From Bacillus sp. V5-8f (GTDB taxonomy: Bacteria; Bacillota; Bacilli; Bacillales; DSM-1321): DNA of 64,000 nucleotides. The notes below the pieces were generated by a model, which did not search any database, was not told where the DNA came from, and saw nothing but the letters and a program-made list of their open reading frames with translations. The stretch lies in NCBI RefSeq assembly GCF_002863565.1, contig NZ_PGUW01000001.1, forward strand, positions 186,001 to 250,000, written 5' to 3'. A program made the translations under genes and the position numbers. Below, in pieces: positions 42,978 through 53,638 of the stretch (within the stretch, counting starts at the first letter, position 1; every line of letters begins with the position of its first letter).

Positions 42978-43168
42978 ATAGACACCTTCTATCCACATTC
43001 ACGTTTCTTAATTTACCTGAAAACCTATATTAACACAAAACACTATTCTTATCAGAATCATTCTCGAAAAAGATACGATGAAAGTATAATAGAAGATACA
43101 AAGGAAAACAAGTTTTATCCACAATTTGTGGATAAAACTAACCAAAACGTGGATAACTTTGTGGATAT
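42919..43168. promoter_or_regulatory. DnaA-box cluster at ywlC-ywlB
   Basis: Perfect 9-mers: 42919-42927, 43115-43123 and 43127-43135, the last two facing each other. One-mismatch boxes: 42937-42945, 42949-42957, 42989-42997, 43148-43156, 43160-43168. A further perfect box lies outside at 43808-43816. In B. subtilis the ywlC-ywlB gap is one of the DnaA-box clusters outside oriC that titrate DnaA. The 42978-43263 gap has no gene. Confidence 0.8.
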
Positions 43169-43263
43169 GTTTATTACCTTGTTACCAACTGGTAAGGATA
43201 TCCCCATCTACATCTGGTTTGACTCTGACAACCTTCACAATAGTTTTTACCAGCAATAAAACC

Positions 43264-43707
43264 TTAAATCGGACGGAACATAAACAGGCAGCCATCTAGA
43301 GCAGTCAATTGTTTTCCGTGCGGAGATGCGTAAAATGCGGCCGGGAGTTCTTCTGCCTCTATCAGCTTAAAGCCGAGAGCTTCAAAGAGCGGAAGCGAGC
43401 TGGGTTTATTTGTAGCTAAATAAACGCTGTGGAGCTCATGTTTTTTCGCAACCAGTAAAATTTGCTGAAGCAGGGCCGGAATTCGTTCATGCGGAAACGC
43501 CGGGCTGAAAACGAGCGATCTAAGCAGCCCAATATTTTTCATTGGTTCGAGTCCTACCGCGGCAACCATTTTCCCTTCCTTGTCCCTAGCCAGCAAATAA
43601 TATTCAAACCGGTTTCTTACTCCATCACTGCTTACATTCGCTCCGGCCAAAAACTCTTCCAGGTCGCGAACATCCTTTTCTTCTGCCTGTTGAAAGCTTG
43701 CTTCCAT
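43264..43707 (-). CDS. ywlB: GNAT family acetyltransferase YwlB
   Basis: 147 aa with the N-acetyltransferase fold: MVAAVGLEPMKNIGLLRSLVF (beta 4), a weak acetyl-CoA loop (PHERIPALLQQIL) and FEALGFKLIEAEELP at the C-terminus. Resembles the ArgA-like acetyltransferase branch; substrate unknown. GAGGGG precedes ATG 43707 by about 11 bases. Confidence 0.8.
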   Translation of the reverse strand: MEASFQQAEEKDVRDLEEFLAGANVSSDGVRNRFEYYLLARDKEGKMVAAVGLEPMKNIGLLRSLVFSPAFPHERIPALLQQILLVAKKHELHSVYLATNKPSSLPLFEALGFKLIEAEELPAAFYASPHGKQLTALDGCLFMFRPI

Positions 43708-43827
43708 AGCCTGTCATCCCCTCTAGTTTTTAATTCTACTATCTCTAGTAATAAATATATGAAAAAGGGTATGAGCTAGAACTAATTTTCCAGCTCTGTT
43801 GATAAATTGTGGATAAAGCAGTAAAAA

Positions 43828-43852
43828 AGCCATCACACAAATTGTGACAGCT
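43828..43852 (-). terminator. Terminator of spoIIR
   Basis: TGTCACAA / TTGTGTGA stem followed by TTTTTT on the minus strand, 13 bases past the spoIIR stop. Confidence 0.75.
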
Positions 43853-43864
43853 CAGCCATTTCTT

Positions 43865-44623
43865 TTAAAACAGATCTGTAATCAATTCCATAAAGAAAGA
43901 TTTCACAACAACCGGTGATTCATCCTGGCTGACGTACATTTGGCCAGGTGCTTCTACAATTTCTCCCTGCACCCTCTCAGGGATGTTGTCGCTTTCTTCC
44001 GTTTCACCAGGTATAGGCTTGTCCTCTGTTTCATCTTTTTCAATAAAGTTATCCGTTGGATTGTTTTGCTGTGTATCAAATCCGTCTTCCTCCTCATAGG
44101 GGCTCTTTGTTACCGCAGTACCGTTAGAAAAATCAAGGAAGCATAAAGGCGGGAACAGTACACACCACCAATTGGCCCCCTGCCCTTCACCGAGAGTGAT
44201 TACGATCGCTTCATATTCACCAGCTGGATAGAGGTACTGGCCATATAGCTTTGTCGGGAATTTTGCTTTTTTAAAACTGACTTTCACCGTTTGATTCAGA
44301 CCTTGCTTATCCATGATTTGACCTGCCGTTTCCTGAATATCAGGAAGATGGAGCTGAATTACTTTTCTCGCTTCCTCCAATGAGGTTAAATCTTCCACCC
44401 AGCCTGTGATATTTTTGTTCACTTCATCCCTGATTAGCCGCTTCACATCCTGGTCCTCTTTTTTATCGCTGTTTGCCAGGATGCGGAGGCGGATCGCTTC
44501 TTTTGGAATAATGACCGTTTCATCCGTCTTTGCCGCACTTTCAACCTTGGGCATATATATACTTAAAATCGTCCCGATTGTTAATATTAGTAGATAAACT
44601 ATAGATAAATACTTTTTCTTCAT
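43865..44623 (-). CDS. spoIIR: Stage II sporulation protein R
   Basis: Secreted from the forespore into the septal space, where it makes SpoIIGA cleave pro-sigma-E in the mother cell. 252 aa. Seen: N-terminal signal/membrane segment (about 5-24), then EAIRLRILANSDKKEDQDVKR-type signature (in part), GANWWCVLFPPLCFLDF, and a longer variable acidic tail (about 175-235). GGGGAGGAG precedes ATG by 8 bases. A decayed intergenic repeat lies just upstream. Confidence 0.94.
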   Translation of the reverse strand: MKKKYLSIVYLLILTIGTILSIYMPKVESAAKTDETVIIPKEAIRLRILANSDKKEDQDVKRLIRDEVNKNITGWVEDLTSLEEARKVIQLHLPDIQETAGQIMDKQGLNQTVKVSFKKAKFPTKLYGQYLYPAGEYEAIVITLGEGQGANWWCVLFPPLCFLDFSNGTAVTKSPYEEEDGFDTQQNNPTDNFIEKDETEDKPIPGETEESDNIPERVQGEIVEAPGQMYVSQDESPVVVKSFFMELITDLF

Positions 44624-44640
44624 GAATACTCTCCTCCCCT

Positions 44641-44753
44641 TATAAGAAAAGCGTAAGCTCTCTATTTGAACGAACGTCTAATTTGTGCCACGTCCTGTGG
44701 CAACGTCGGCACTATCACATCTTTGTGTCGGTGCTGGACGCTTTAGCTAGACA
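44641..44753 (-). repeat. Decayed Bacillaceae intergenic repeat upstream of spoIIR
   Basis: On the minus strand the block opens with TGTCTAGCTAAAGCGTCCAGC-like sequence (44753 leftwards) and closes with GAGCTTACGCTTTTCTTATA, the conserved ends I know from a ~110-130 bp repeat common in Bacillaceae intergenic regions. Inside are small stems (GCCAC / GTGGC). The middle is not well conserved with the family. Confidence 0.55.
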
Positions 44754-44864
44754 TCAATACATGTTGAAAGTTTTATACTTTCTTCTCTTCCAACAATAGT
44801 CTCGCCAGATTACTTGTTTCCTAAACTAGTAAAATCAAATTTTGTGGAGGAGAGCGAAAACATA

Positions 44865-44897
44865 AAAGGACCCGCCCCCGAAAAAGGGCGAGTCCTT
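44865..44897 (-). terminator. Terminator of prmC
   Basis: AGGACTCGCCC / GGGCGGGTCCT stem followed by TTTT on the minus strand; it overlaps the very end of prmC. Confidence 0.8.
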
Positions 44898-45759
44898 ATG
44901 GCAATTCCGCAAACACCATGCGGTCTTTTCCGTTAATATCAAATTCTATGGATATATGCCCTTGCGGAAATGTTTCCTTAAGCAAGTTAGCCACTGCCTC
45001 TCCTTGTCCTGCGCCTACTTCAAATCCTATCAACCCCGGCTGATTGATCACCTGTGGAAGCTCAACCATGAAGCGGCGATAAAAATCAAGGCCGTCTTCG
45101 CCAGCAAATAACGCCCTGTGTGGTTCGTGCCCTGTTACCACAACAGACATCGTTTCGATATCTGAAACAGGAATATAAGGCGGATTGGATAAAACGATAT
45201 CAAACTTGCGCCCGGTGCCAATAAAGGCTTGGAGCAGATCTGCCTGCAAGAATTGAACGTCTGCCCTAAGCGCCTTTGCATTCCGACGCGCAACTTGCAG
45301 GGATGCTTCGGCAATATCCGTAGCCGTCACCGATAAATCAGCTCTTTCCAGCTTCATCGTAATCGCAATTGCTCCACTGCCTGTTCCAATATCGGCCAGT
45401 GCCAATTTCTCACCGGGCAATTTTTTTATTTTCTCCAAAGTATGGTAGATCAACTCTTCCGTTTCTGGCCGGGGAATCAGCACTTCCTGATTGACTGAAT
45501 AAGTACGTCCATAAAACTCTTCAGACCCAATAATATATTGTACAGGAACACCCGAAACATGCCTTTCGACCTCTGCGACAAATCTAGCAGCAACACTTTC
45601 TGGCAAAGTCATTTGCATGTTGGCAAACAACTTGGACCTGTCCATCTCCAAAAGATGCCTTAATAAAATCTCTCCGGCATTCTCATCCCTGCCGTTTTCC
45701 GTTAAAAAAGAAGAAGCCCATTTCAGGGCCTCATATACCTTAGTAGACGGTTTACTCAT
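44896..45759 (-). CDS. prmC: Release factor glutamine methyltransferase
   Basis: Methylates the glutamine of the GGQ motif in release factors, including the neighbour PrfA. 287 aa: N-terminal helical domain (about 1-90) and SAM domain with [12 protein letters not shown] and the catalytic [10 protein letters not shown]. Start overlaps prfA by 8 bases, so they are coupled. Confidence 0.96.
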   Translation of the reverse strand: MSKPSTKVYEALKWASSFLTENGRDENAGEILLRHLLEMDRSKLFANMQMTLPESVAARFVAEVERHVSGVPVQYIIGSEEFYGRTYSVNQEVLIPRPETEELIYHTLEKIKKLPGEKLALADIGTGSGAIAITMKLERADLSVTATDIAEASLQVARRNAKALRADVQFLQADLLQAFIGTGRKFDIVLSNPPYIPVSDIETMSVVVTGHEPHRALFAGEDGLDFYRRFMVELPQVINQPGLIGFEVGAGQGEAVANLLKETFPQGHISIEFDINGKDRMVFAELP

Positions 45760-46822
45760 CAGCGTTTTGCAGCTTAGATGATTGATCTTCTAATATTAAA
45801 GTATCAATTACTTCATCCAGCTTTCCTTCAATGATTTGGTCCAGCTTTTGGATGGTCAAACCTATACGGTGGTCGGTTACACGGTTTTGTGGGAAATTAT
45901 ACGTACGGATCCGCTCTGAACGGTCACCAGTACCCACAGCCAGTTTCCTGTTCTGGTCATACTCAGCCTGTGCTTCCTGCTGGAATTTGTCATAAACCCG
46001 GGCCCGCAAGATCTTCATGGCTTTTTCCTTATTTTTAATCTGAGATTTCTCATCCTGCATGGATACCACGATCCCTGTCGGCATATGGGTAAGACGGACA
46101 GCTGACATCGTTGTGTTTACGCTTTGCCCGCCCGGTCCGCTGGAAGCAAACGTATCAACGCGAATATCTTTTTCATGGATTTCTACTTCCACTTCCTCCG
46201 CCTCGGGAAGAACCGCCACAGTCGCGGTGGAAGTATGAATCCGCCCGCCGGATTCCGTTTCAGGTACCCGCTGAACGCGATGTGCGCCATTTTCGTACTT
46301 CAATCTGGAATAGGCCCCATTTCCGTTAATCATGAAGATGATTTCTTTAAAACCTCCCAAACCGGTAGGGTTCGAGTCCATCACATCAATTTTCCACCCT
46401 TTGGTTTCGGCATAGCGAGTGTACATTCGATAAAGGCTTCCCGCAAAAAGGGCTGCCTCGTCACCGCCTGCTGCACCGCGGATTTCCATGATGACGTTCT
46501 TATCATCATTAGGATCTTTTGGAATGAGAAGGATCTTCAGCCTTTCCTCAAGGGATTCCATACGTTCCTCAAGTTCATTCAGTTCTTCCTTTACCATCTC
46601 ACGCATTTCCGCATCGAGCTTTTCCTCAAGCATCGCCTTGGCATCCTGGAATTGTTCACGCACTTCTTTGTATTCCCTGTAAGCTTGAACAGTCTCCTGA
46701 ATATCCGATTGTTCCTTGGAATATTCCCTTAGCTTCTTGGAATCGTTAAGCGTCTCCGGGTCACTTAGCAATTCATTCAATTTTTCATATCTATCTTCAA
46801 CAGCCTGCAGTCGATCGAGCAT
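45752..46822 (-). CDS. prfA: Peptide chain release factor 1
   Basis: Reads UAA and UAG and releases the peptide. 356 aa. Seen: GGQ motif in [18 protein letters not shown] and the anticodon-like PxT-type region (RVQRVPETE). ATG 46822 follows GAGGTG; the GTG three codons upstream overlaps that site. Confidence 0.97.
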   Translation of the reverse strand: MLDRLQAVEDRYEKLNELLSDPETLNDSKKLREYSKEQSDIQETVQAYREYKEVREQFQDAKAMLEEKLDAEMREMVKEELNELEERMESLEERLKILLIPKDPNDDKNVIMEIRGAAGGDEAALFAGSLYRMYTRYAETKGWKIDVMDSNPTGLGGFKEIIFMINGNGAYSRLKYENGAHRVQRVPETESGGRIHTSTATVAVLPEAEEVEVEIHEKDIRVDTFASSGPGGQSVNTTMSAVRLTHMPTGIVVSMQDEKSQIKNKEKAMKILRARVYDKFQQEAQAEYDQNRKLAVGTGDRSERIRTYNFPQNRVTDHRIGLTIQKLDQIIEGKLDEVIDTLILEDQSSKLQNADE

Positions 46823-46984
46823 GTTATTCACCTCGTAAATTCATTGAACAAAATAAGCTGCCCTTAGCATATAAGCGGGCTTCTTTTCTACTTTAGTAAA
46901 AAACTATCCATAACATTCTAATTATAGTATAGATGAATAATTAACGTCAAAGACATTCGGTTTCATTCTTTCCCATTCTAAGTT

Positions 46985-47014
46985 AAAAAAAACTCAAAGA
47001 CAGAGTCTTTGAGC
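46985..47014 (-). terminator. Terminator of tdk
   Basis: CTCAAAGAC / GTCTTTGAG stem with 4-base loop, then eight T on the minus strand, 11 bases past the tdk stop. Confidence 0.85.
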
Positions 47015-47024
47015 TGTGAATCGA

Positions 47025-47645
47025 TTAAAGTTGGGATAATTTTAACGCTTTTTCTTTTATAGTATCATTTTTGCCGGGAACTTCGTGATGATGCCTGCAG
47101 CGGGGTTCATAGGATTCGGATGCTCCTACGAGGATAACCGGATCATCATAGGAAGCTGGAGCTCCATTAATTAAACGCTGCGTACGGCTAGCGGGCGAGC
47201 CGCAAACAGCACAAACCGCCTGCAATTTTGTAACCGATTCAGCCAACGACATCAGGAATGGAACCGGGCCAAACGGGACGCCACGGAAGTCCTGGTCAAG
47301 GCCGGCAAGGATGACACGATAACCGCTGTCCGCAAGATGCTGGGCCACTTCAATGATTTCCTCATCGAAAAATTGCACTTCATCAATCGCAATAATATCT
47401 AATTTCTCATCAAGGTTCTTGAAAATGTCGGTAGAATGTGAAATCGGCTTCGCTATTACCGACGTTCCATTATGTGATACAACAGCCTCTTCCGCATAGC
47501 GATTATCTAAAACAGGCTTAAAAACAGCGATTTGCTGCTTTGCAAATTGAGCTCGGCTAACCCTTTTAATCAATTCTTCAGATTTGCCGGAAAACATGCT
47601 GCCGCAAATTAACTCAATCCAGCCTGGTTGTTTCATTTCGTACAT
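47025..47645 (-). CDS. tdk: Thymidine kinase
   Basis: Salvages thymidine to dTMP. 206 aa, type II family. Seen: P-loop [22 protein letters not shown], zinc Cys pair [12 protein letters not shown], then C-terminal [12 protein letters not shown] use ATG 47645 (MYEMKQPGW); eight upstream codons overlap the AAGGGAG site. Confidence 0.94.
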   Translation of the reverse strand: MYEMKQPGWIELICGSMFSGKSEELIKRVSRAQFAKQQIAVFKPVLDNRYAEEAVVSHNGTSVIAKPISHSTDIFKNLDEKLDIIAIDEVQFFDEEIIEVAQHLADSGYRVILAGLDQDFRGVPFGPVPFLMSLAESVTKLQAVCAVCGSPASRTQRLINGAPASYDDPVILVGASESYEPRCRHHHEVPGKNDTIKEKALKLSQL

Positions 47646-47807
47646 TGAAACAGCCACTCCCTTCCACAAATCGGTCCCTTATCGTACCAAAGGCAACTTT
47701 AAAACAAGGATGTATTATTCGGTCATACCCCAGTGCTATCCATAAACTTCCCCATCCACAAAAAAAAAACCATTCAGAACCCGGATACGTGAACAGAAAC
47801 CTCTAAG

Positions 47808-47835
47808 TAAAAAAGAGGCAAGCAAATGCCTGCCT
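47808..47835 (-). terminator. Second terminator after rpmE
   Basis: AGGCAgGC / GCtTGCCT stem followed by TTTTTTA on the minus strand, about 85 bases past rpmE. With 47887-47917 it makes a tandem pair. Confidence 0.65.
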
Positions 47836-47886
47836 ATTATAAAACTTCACCAGACAAGATAAACACTGCACTGGATGAAGAAAAAT

Positions 47887-47917
47887 AAAACTTCCATCCA
47901 CAGATGGAAGTTTTTTT
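47887..47917 (-). terminator. Terminator of rpmE
   Basis: AACTTCCATC / GATGGAAGTT stem with T runs on both strands, directly after the rpmE stop. Confidence 0.85.
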
Positions 47918-47920
47918 AAA

Positions 47921-48121
47921 TTACTTAATGCCGTATTTTTTGTTGAAACGGTCAACACGTCCGCCAGCTTCAGCGAATTTTTGACGTCCAGTATAGAATG
48001 GGTGGCATTCAGAGCAAGTCTCAACACGCACTTCATTTTTTACAGAACCAGTTTCAAAAGTGTTACCGCAAGAACATGTAACAGTTACTTTTTTGTAGTT
48101 TGGATGAATTCCAGCTTTCAT
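47921..48121 (-). CDS. rpmE: 50S ribosomal protein L31 (zinc-binding type)
   Basis: 66 aa. Seen: four zinc cysteines in TCSCGNTF and [10 protein letters not shown], so this is the Zn-containing form that zinc-starved Bacillus replaces by YtiA. ATG 48121 (MKAGIHPNY) follows AAAGGAG; 18 upstream frame codons are dropped. Lies next to rho as usual. Confidence 0.97.
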   Translation of the reverse strand: MKAGIHPNYKKVTVTCSCGNTFETGSVKNEVRVETCSECHPFYTGRQKFAEAGGRVDRFNKKYGIK

Positions 48122-48280
48122 TCTTTTCAGCTCCTTTTGCCCTGAATCATTCGAAACAGAGTTTATATACTTCAACGTGAGTTTAAGACCTCACATATAT
48201 TGTAAAAACACATTGATTTGATTATAACAACAATCTACGTTTTTTGCAACTGCTTGTTACGAGAAATTAAAGGTTATTAA

Positions 48281-49558
48281 CTAGGATCTTTTCGCTGCCG
48301 TCCCTTTTTTCATCTCTTCTTCCAGCTTGCTGAAAAATTCTTCATTGCTCTTGGTTTGCTTTAAGCGGCGTAGAAACTTCTCAGCAAAGTCAGGTGAATC
48401 AGACATGGTTTTCCTGATTGCCCATATTTTATCCAGATGTTCTTTCGGGATAAGAAGCTCTTCTTTACGCGTACCAGAACGCCTAATATCAATAGCAGGG
48501 AATATCCGTCTTTCCGCAAGGGTTCGGTCTAGATGAAGCTCCATATTACCCGTACCTTTAAACTCCTCGTAAATGACATCGTCCATACGGGAACCAGTGT
48601 CAACCAGGGCAGTAGCCAAAATCGTCAAGCTTCCACCTTCTTCAATATTCCTCGCTGCGCCAAAGAACCGTTTTGGCCGGTGGAAAGCAGCCGGGTCAAT
48701 CCCCCCGGATAACGTTCTTCCACTTGGAGGTATCACTAGGTTGTATGCCCGGGCAAGACGAGTGATACTATCCATTAAGATAATGACATCGCGCTTATGC
48801 TCTACAAGGCGCATGGCCCTTTCCAAAACAAGCTCCGCCACTTTAATATGATTTTCCGGTACTTCATCAAATGTTGAACTGACGACGTCACCAGCAACTG
48901 AACGTTCAATATCAGTTACTTCTTCCGGACGTTCATCAATCAATAGAACGATCAGCTCTGCTTCCGGATGGTTCGTTGTTATGGCGTTTGCAATTTCCTT
49001 TATCAGCATGGTTTTACCCGCTTTTGGAGGGGCAACAATCAAACCGCGCTGTCCGAAACCAACAGGTGCCAATACATCCATGATCCTGGTTGAAATATTT
49101 TTGGGTACGGTCTCAAGCATAATCTGTCTGTCAGGATATAACGGAGTCAAACCCGGAAAGTGAACCCGTTCCTTTGCCGATTCAGGGTTGTCCCCATTTA
49201 CTGCCTCAACATGGAGAAGTCCGTAATATCGCTCATTTTCTTTTGGCGGCCTTACCTTACCGGAGACTTTATCCCCGTTACGCAAATCGAACCGGCGGAT
49301 TTGGGATGCTGAAATATAAATGTCCTCAGAGCTAGGTGAATAATTGATTGGGCGCAGGAACCCAAAGCCCTCGGACGGAATAATTTCAAGTACGCCTTCC
49401 ATAAATAGCAATCCGTCCTGCTCTGCCTGAGCTTTCAAAATGGCAAAAATAAGTTCTTTTTTGCTCAGCTTGCTGTAGTAGGATACTTTATATTCACGTG
49501 CGTGCTCATACAGTTCCTTGAGCTTCATGTTTTCTAAATTGGAAATAGTTAAATTCAT
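48281..49558 (-). CDS. rho: Transcription termination factor Rho
   Basis: Hexameric RNA helicase ending untranslated transcripts. 425 aa. Seen: N-terminal SAP-like [12 protein letters not shown], cold-shock RNA-binding domain ([22 protein letters not shown]), P-loop [11 protein letters not shown], Walker [13 protein letters not shown] and the Q/R loops. I use ATG 49558 ([10 protein letters not shown]) by comparison with B. subtilis; its binding site is weak (GTGGTG). Confidence 0.95.
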   Translation of the reverse strand: MNLTISNLENMKLKELYEHAREYKVSYYSKLSKKELIFAILKAQAEQDGLLFMEGVLEIIPSEGFGFLRPINYSPSSEDIYISASQIRRFDLRNGDKVSGKVRPPKENERYYGLLHVEAVNGDNPESAKERVHFPGLTPLYPDRQIMLETVPKNISTRIMDVLAPVGFGQRGLIVAPPKAGKTMLIKEIANAITTNHPEAELIVLLIDERPEEVTDIERSVAGDVVSSTFDEVPENHIKVAELVLERAMRLVEHKRDVIILMDSITRLARAYNLVIPPSGRTLSGGIDPAAFHRPKRFFGAARNIEEGGSLTILATALVDTGSRMDDVIYEEFKGTGNMELHLDRTLAERRIFPAIDIRRSGTRKEELLIPKEHLDKIWAIRKTMSDSPDFAEKFLRRLKQTKSNEEFFSKLEEEMKKGTAAKRS

Positions 49559-49869
49559 TATGACACCACACTTTAGTAATTTAAACGTTTTCACCCATAC
49601 TGAACAAAAGAAATAAGATATGGACGTGAGAAGAACAAACGAATCCATATTGTCGGGATTGCTTATTCTTTTTTAGAAAGGATGATACATTTTTGGGTAA
49701 AGAAGAAAATTTGAAGGCTTTCTTGAAGTTTGGAGTAGTAAGGCAGATTGTTCTTTTTATTTTGAAACAAGCTTAATTTTACTGTTTTTGTAGTAAATAT
49801 TCAACTGATTTTTATTTTTTATAGCGAAAGCGAGCGACTAAGCGCCCGCTTTCAAGAGAAAACCCGTAT
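49559..49869. other. rho leader and glpX downstream gap
   Basis: About 310 bases. A GAAAGCGgGCG / CGCtCGCTTTC hairpin (49826-49853) follows glpX but lacks a T run. The rest is an AT-rich rho leader with no frame of note; Rho often controls its own leader, but nothing specific can be shown. Confidence 0.4.
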
Positions 49870-50832
49870 TTACTTAATTACGAGGTTCGGCTTCTTCTTT
49901 AGACTGTGGCGCCCATCAACAAAACGAACGGTTCCAGATTTCGCACGCATGACAAGGGAATGGGTCAAGCCATAATTCCCCTTGAACTGAACACCTTTTA
50001 GCAATTCCCCGTCAGTGACGCCGGTTGCAGCGAAAATTGCGTCGTCTCCACGGACCAGGTCTTCCATCCGCAGCACACTATCCAGATTGATGCCCATCAT
50101 TTTGCAACGTTCAGCTTCCTGGTCATTCTGCGGCAGCAGTTTACCTTGCAGTTCACCACCTAGGCATTTTAAAGCGACAGCAGCAATCACCCCTTCAGGT
50201 GCCCCTCCAGAACCAAACAAAATATCTACCCCGGTTTGGTCAAAGGCTGTATTGATTGCTCCGGCAACATCCCCGTCGTTGATTAATTTGATACGTGCTC
50301 CCGCTTCCCTCAGTTCATGTATGATCCTGGAATGGCGGTCACGGTTTAAAACGGTTGCAACAACATCCTGGATATCTTTATTCTTTGCCTTCGCGACTGC
50401 TTTCAGGTTATCCAAAGTAGAAGCATTGATATCAATTTGCCCAACAGCCTCAGGACCGACTGCGATCTTTTCCATGTACATATCCGGTGCATGCAGGAGG
50501 TTGCCATTATCAGCAACTGCAAGTACGGCCAATGCGTTCCAGCCTCCTGAAGCGACAATGTTTGTACCTTCCAAAGGGTCTACTGCAACATCTACACGGG
50601 GACCATAACCGGTTCCCAGCTTTTCCCCTATATATAACATTGGAGCCTCGTCCATCTCGCCTTCCCCAATGACCACAGTACCTTTCATTGGAACTGTATC
50701 AAACACATCTCGCATAGCCGAAGTGGCCGCATCGTCTGCTTCATCCTTCTTGCCTCTCCCCATCCAGCGCGCTGAAGCTAAAGCAGCCGCTTCCGTTACA
50801 CGCACTAGCTCCATAGATAAGCTTCTCTCCAT
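49870..50832 (-). CDS. glpX: Fructose-1,6-bisphosphatase class II (GlpX)
   Basis: Gluconeogenic phosphatase, 320 aa. Seen: metal and substrate residues in [30 protein letters not shown] and [20 protein letters not shown]. Position between murAB and rho is that of B. subtilis glpX (ywjI). Confidence 0.95.
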   Translation of the reverse strand: MERSLSMELVRVTEAAALASARWMGRGKKDEADDAATSAMRDVFDTVPMKGTVVIGEGEMDEAPMLYIGEKLGTGYGPRVDVAVDPLEGTNIVASGGWNALAVLAVADNGNLLHAPDMYMEKIAVGPEAVGQIDINASTLDNLKAVAKAKNKDIQDVVATVLNRDRHSRIIHELREAGARIKLINDGDVAGAINTAFDQTGVDILFGSGGAPEGVIAAVALKCLGGELQGKLLPQNDQEAERCKMMGINLDSVLRMEDLVRGDDAIFAATGVTDGELLKGVQFKGNYGLTHSLVMRAKSGTVRFVDGRHSLKKKPNLVIK

Positions 50833-50931
50833 TGTTGGTTCCTCCTCAGTGCTACTTTACAATGTTTACGATATAAATAGTATAACACAATGACACTATT
50901 ATCGTAACACATTTAAACACCGAGACTATTA

Positions 50932-52215
50932 TTAATTTTTCAACTGTTCTACTTCTTCTTCCGTCAGCTTTTCTCTCCAAATCGTTGCACCAAGGCCGGA
51001 AAGCTTTTCGACTAGATCACTATAACCTCTGTCGATATGGTCGACTCCGGTTACTTCGGTAACTCCCTCTGCCATAAGTCCGGCTATGACAAGGGCAGCT
51101 CCAGCACGGAGGTCGCTAGCTTTTACCTTCGCGCCATTCAACTGGACCGGGCCGTTAATGATGGCTGACCTTCCCTCAACCTTGATCGCAGCATTCATCC
51201 GGCGAAGCTCGTCAATATGCTTAAACCGTGCTCCGTAGATAGTATCTGTGACAACGCTTGTACCCTCGGCCTTTGTCAAAAGAGAGGTAAATGGCTGTTG
51301 AAGGTCGGTTGGAAAACCTGGATAGACGAGCGTCTTGATATCGACGGCTTTCAAAGCTGCCCCGGGCGAAACGAATACCTGGTCGTCCCCAGCCTCTATG
51401 TTGACATCCATTTCCCGCAGCTTTGCCGTAAGCGATTCGAGATGCTGTGGAATGACATTATCGATCAGAATCCCTTCTCCGACAGCCGCTGCCAGAATCA
51501 TAAAGGTTCCTGCCTCAATCCTGTCAGGGATGATCGTATGCCTGCAACCACTTAATTGTTCTACGCCATCAATCCGGATGATGTCCGTTCCCGCCCCTTT
51601 AATCTTTGCGCCCATATTCGTCAGTAAGGTGGCGACATCGATAATCTCCGGTTCTTTTGCCGCATTTTCAATAATGGTCCTGCCTTTTGCCAACACAGCT
51701 GCAAGCATGATGTTAATTGTTGCGCCTACACTGACTACATCCAGGTAAATCCGAGCACCCCTAAGCTCATCGGCCCGCAGATAAATGGCACCCTGTTCAT
51801 TGGTCACTTGGGCGCCAAGTGCTTCAAACCCTTTGATATGCTGATCTATAGGCCGCGGCCCTAAATGGCAGCCCCCGGGAAGGCCAATAACTGCCTTCTT
51901 AAATTTCCCGAGCATTGCACCCATTAAATAATAGGAGGCACGAAGCTTTTTTACCCGTCCATTCGGTAGGGGCATTGATATCATACTTCCGGGATCGACG
52001 GTCATTTCTCCATCCTTGAAAGACACCTTTCCACCGACTTCTTCAAGGAGGCCTTTTAAAATTTCTACATCCGATATATTCGGCAGTCCCTCGATGGTGA
52101 CAGGGGAATCTGCAAGAATCGTAGCAGGAATGAGAGCAACCGCGCTATTTTTAGCGCCGCTTACCCGTATGCTTCCTTTTAACGGGTAGCCGCCCGCAAT
52201 GTTAAGTTTGTCCAT
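50932..52215 (-). CDS. murAB: UDP-N-acetylglucosamine 1-carboxyvinyltransferase, second copy
   Basis: Paralogue of the gene at 12286-13593, 427 aa, same reaction. Seen: [12 protein letters not shown], active loop [13 protein letters not shown] with Cys116, and [17 protein letters not shown]. The locus beside glpX and the transaldolase/fbaA region marks it as MurAB (MurZ), usually non-essential. Cys present, so it should be active and fosfomycin-sensitive. Confidence 0.94.
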   Translation of the reverse strand: MDKLNIAGGYPLKGSIRVSGAKNSAVALIPATILADSPVTIEGLPNISDVEILKGLLEEVGGKVSFKDGEMTVDPGSMISMPLPNGRVKKLRASYYLMGAMLGKFKKAVIGLPGGCHLGPRPIDQHIKGFEALGAQVTNEQGAIYLRADELRGARIYLDVVSVGATINIMLAAVLAKGRTIIENAAKEPEIIDVATLLTNMGAKIKGAGTDIIRIDGVEQLSGCRHTIIPDRIEAGTFMILAAAVGEGILIDNVIPQHLESLTAKLREMDVNIEAGDDQVFVSPGAALKAVDIKTLVYPGFPTDLQQPFTSLLTKAEGTSVVTDTIYGARFKHIDELRRMNAAIKVEGRSAIINGPVQLNGAKVKASDLRAGAALVIAGLMAEGVTEVTGVDHIDRGYSDLVEKLSGLGATIWREKLTEEEVEQLKN

Positions 52216-52451
52216 AATAAACTCCCTTCCACTCTAAGCAGTCAAGAACGATTTCCACCGACATGATAGCAAGGAATAATTTCCCAAATCATATGAACAT
52301 ATTCCGACATTCTTTTCTTTCTATTTTATTAGTTTACACAAAAATCGAAAAGTCATGTAAAAATTTGAAAAAAATTATAGCTAGCTGTCCACTAAATTTT
52401 TTATCACATTAGAGAAGAAGGGTGTAACCAATTCTAGTTTGAGCGGGATTT

Positions 52452-52649
52452 CTAGTCCGCAAGAAACGCATCGATTCCTTTGTCCTTAAACGGGTGCTTG
52501 AACAACTGCAATTGTACGTTATACGGAATCGTGGCGATATGAGCTCCCTTTAAAGCCGCTTCCATAACATGCAACGGGTGGCGGATGGACGCTGCGATGA
52601 TTTCCGATTGGATGTCATGGATAGCAAAAACGCCGGCAATATGTTGCAA
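52452..52649 (-). pseudogene. tal: Truncated transaldolase (C-terminal remnant)
   Basis: Only about 65 codons remain: [42 protein letters not shown] and FLAD then TAG. This is the C-terminal end of the short (~215 aa) TalC/YwjH-type transaldolase, whose catalytic Lys region is missing. No ribosome binding site precedes it, and the bases upstream are the fbaA terminator, so the 5' two thirds have been deleted. B. subtilis has intact tal exactly here, between murAB and fbaA. Confidence 0.8.
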
Positions 52650-52689
52650 TTATGTAAATATTGAATTTTCAGTTATTTTATAGTCGAAA

Positions 52690-52753
52690 GAAAGGCCCGA
52701 CCTGAAAAAGCATGCTGGGTTACGCATAACTTTTTGGAGGATCAGACCTTTTA
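52690..52753 (-). terminator. Terminator of fbaA
   Basis: Long imperfect hairpin on the minus strand (AAAGGtctGA ... AAAAAG ... ATGC paired with GCAT ... CTTTTT ... CCTTT) ending in TTTCTTTC, about 30 bases past fbaA. Confidence 0.65.
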
Positions 52754-52780
52754 TATGATCGTGCTAATTTTTCTCAAAAA

Positions 52781-53638
52781 TTAAGCTTGGCCATTTGAAC
52801 CGAACTCGCGAATCTTGCCAACAACTGTTTCTTTGATAGCATCGCGTCCTGGGCCAATATATTTACGAGGATCGTATACTTCGCTGTTGCTATTTAAAAC
52901 GTCGCGAACAGCTTTTGTAAAAGCAATTTGATTTTCAGTGTTGACATTAATTTTGGACGTACCCAGAGAGACTGCACGCTGGATGTCCTTTGTAGGAATT
53001 CCTGTTCCGCCGTGCAGAACCAATGGAACCCTTGTTAAGTCACGTACTTCTTCCATTTCTTTAAAGCCGAGGTTCGGTTCGCCTTTATAAGGACCGTGTA
53101 CAGAACCCAAAGCAGGTGCAAAGCAATCAACGCCAGTGCGTCTTACCAGTTCTTCACATTCCTTCGGATCAGCATAAATCACGCCATCAGCCACTACATC
53201 GTCTTCCTGTCCGCCTACAGTCCCTAATTCGGCTTCTACAGATACACCTTTAGAATGGGCATATTCGACAACCTTTGAAGTGGTCTCAATATTTTCTTGT
53301 AACGGATGGTGTGAAGCGTCGATCATGACGGAAGTAAAGCCGGCATCAATCGCTTCCTTACACTTATCAAAACTTGAGCCATGATCAAGGTGAATGGCCA
53401 CCGGAACAGTAATCTTCATATCTTCCAACAGTCCTTGAACCATCATCACAGTCGTTTTAAATCCTCCCATGTGACGTGCTGCACCTTCTGATACACCAAG
53501 GATTACAGGTGATTTCTCCTGCTCTGCAGCAGCTAAAATCGCTTGTGTCCATTCAAGGTTATTAATATTGAACTGGCCAACAGCATATTTGCCTTCAAGG
53601 GCTTTATTAAGCATGTCTGTCATTGATACTAAAGGCAT
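52781..53638 (-). CDS. fbaA: Fructose-1,6-bisphosphate aldolase class II
   Basis: Zinc-dependent aldolase of glycolysis and gluconeogenesis, 285 aa. Seen: zinc and catalytic residues in [56 protein letters not shown] and VLHGGTGIP. Good GGAGGAAA site before ATG 53638. Confidence 0.97.
   Translation of the reverse strand: MPLVSMTDMLNKALEGKYAVGQFNINNLEWTQAILAAAEQEKSPVILGVSEGAARHMGGFKTTVMMVQGLLEDMKITVPVAIHLDHGSSFDKCKEAIDAGFTSVMIDASHHPLQENIETTSKVVEYAHSKGVSVEAELGTVGGQEDDVVADGVIYADPKECEELVRRTGVDCFAPALGSVHGPYKGEPNLGFKEMEEVRDLTRVPLVLHGGTGIPTKDIQRAVSLGTSKINVNTENQIAFTKAVRDVLNSNSEVYDPRKYIGPGRDAIKETVVGKIREFGSNGQA

Noticed and set aside
46124-46732. 202-codon + strand frame opposite prfA
   Set aside because: No binding site, no recognisable domain, and fully inside a strongly supported gene on the other strand.
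50015-50608. 197-codon + strand frame opposite glpX
   Set aside because: Shadow of a conserved gene; composition reflects the antisense of glpX codons.
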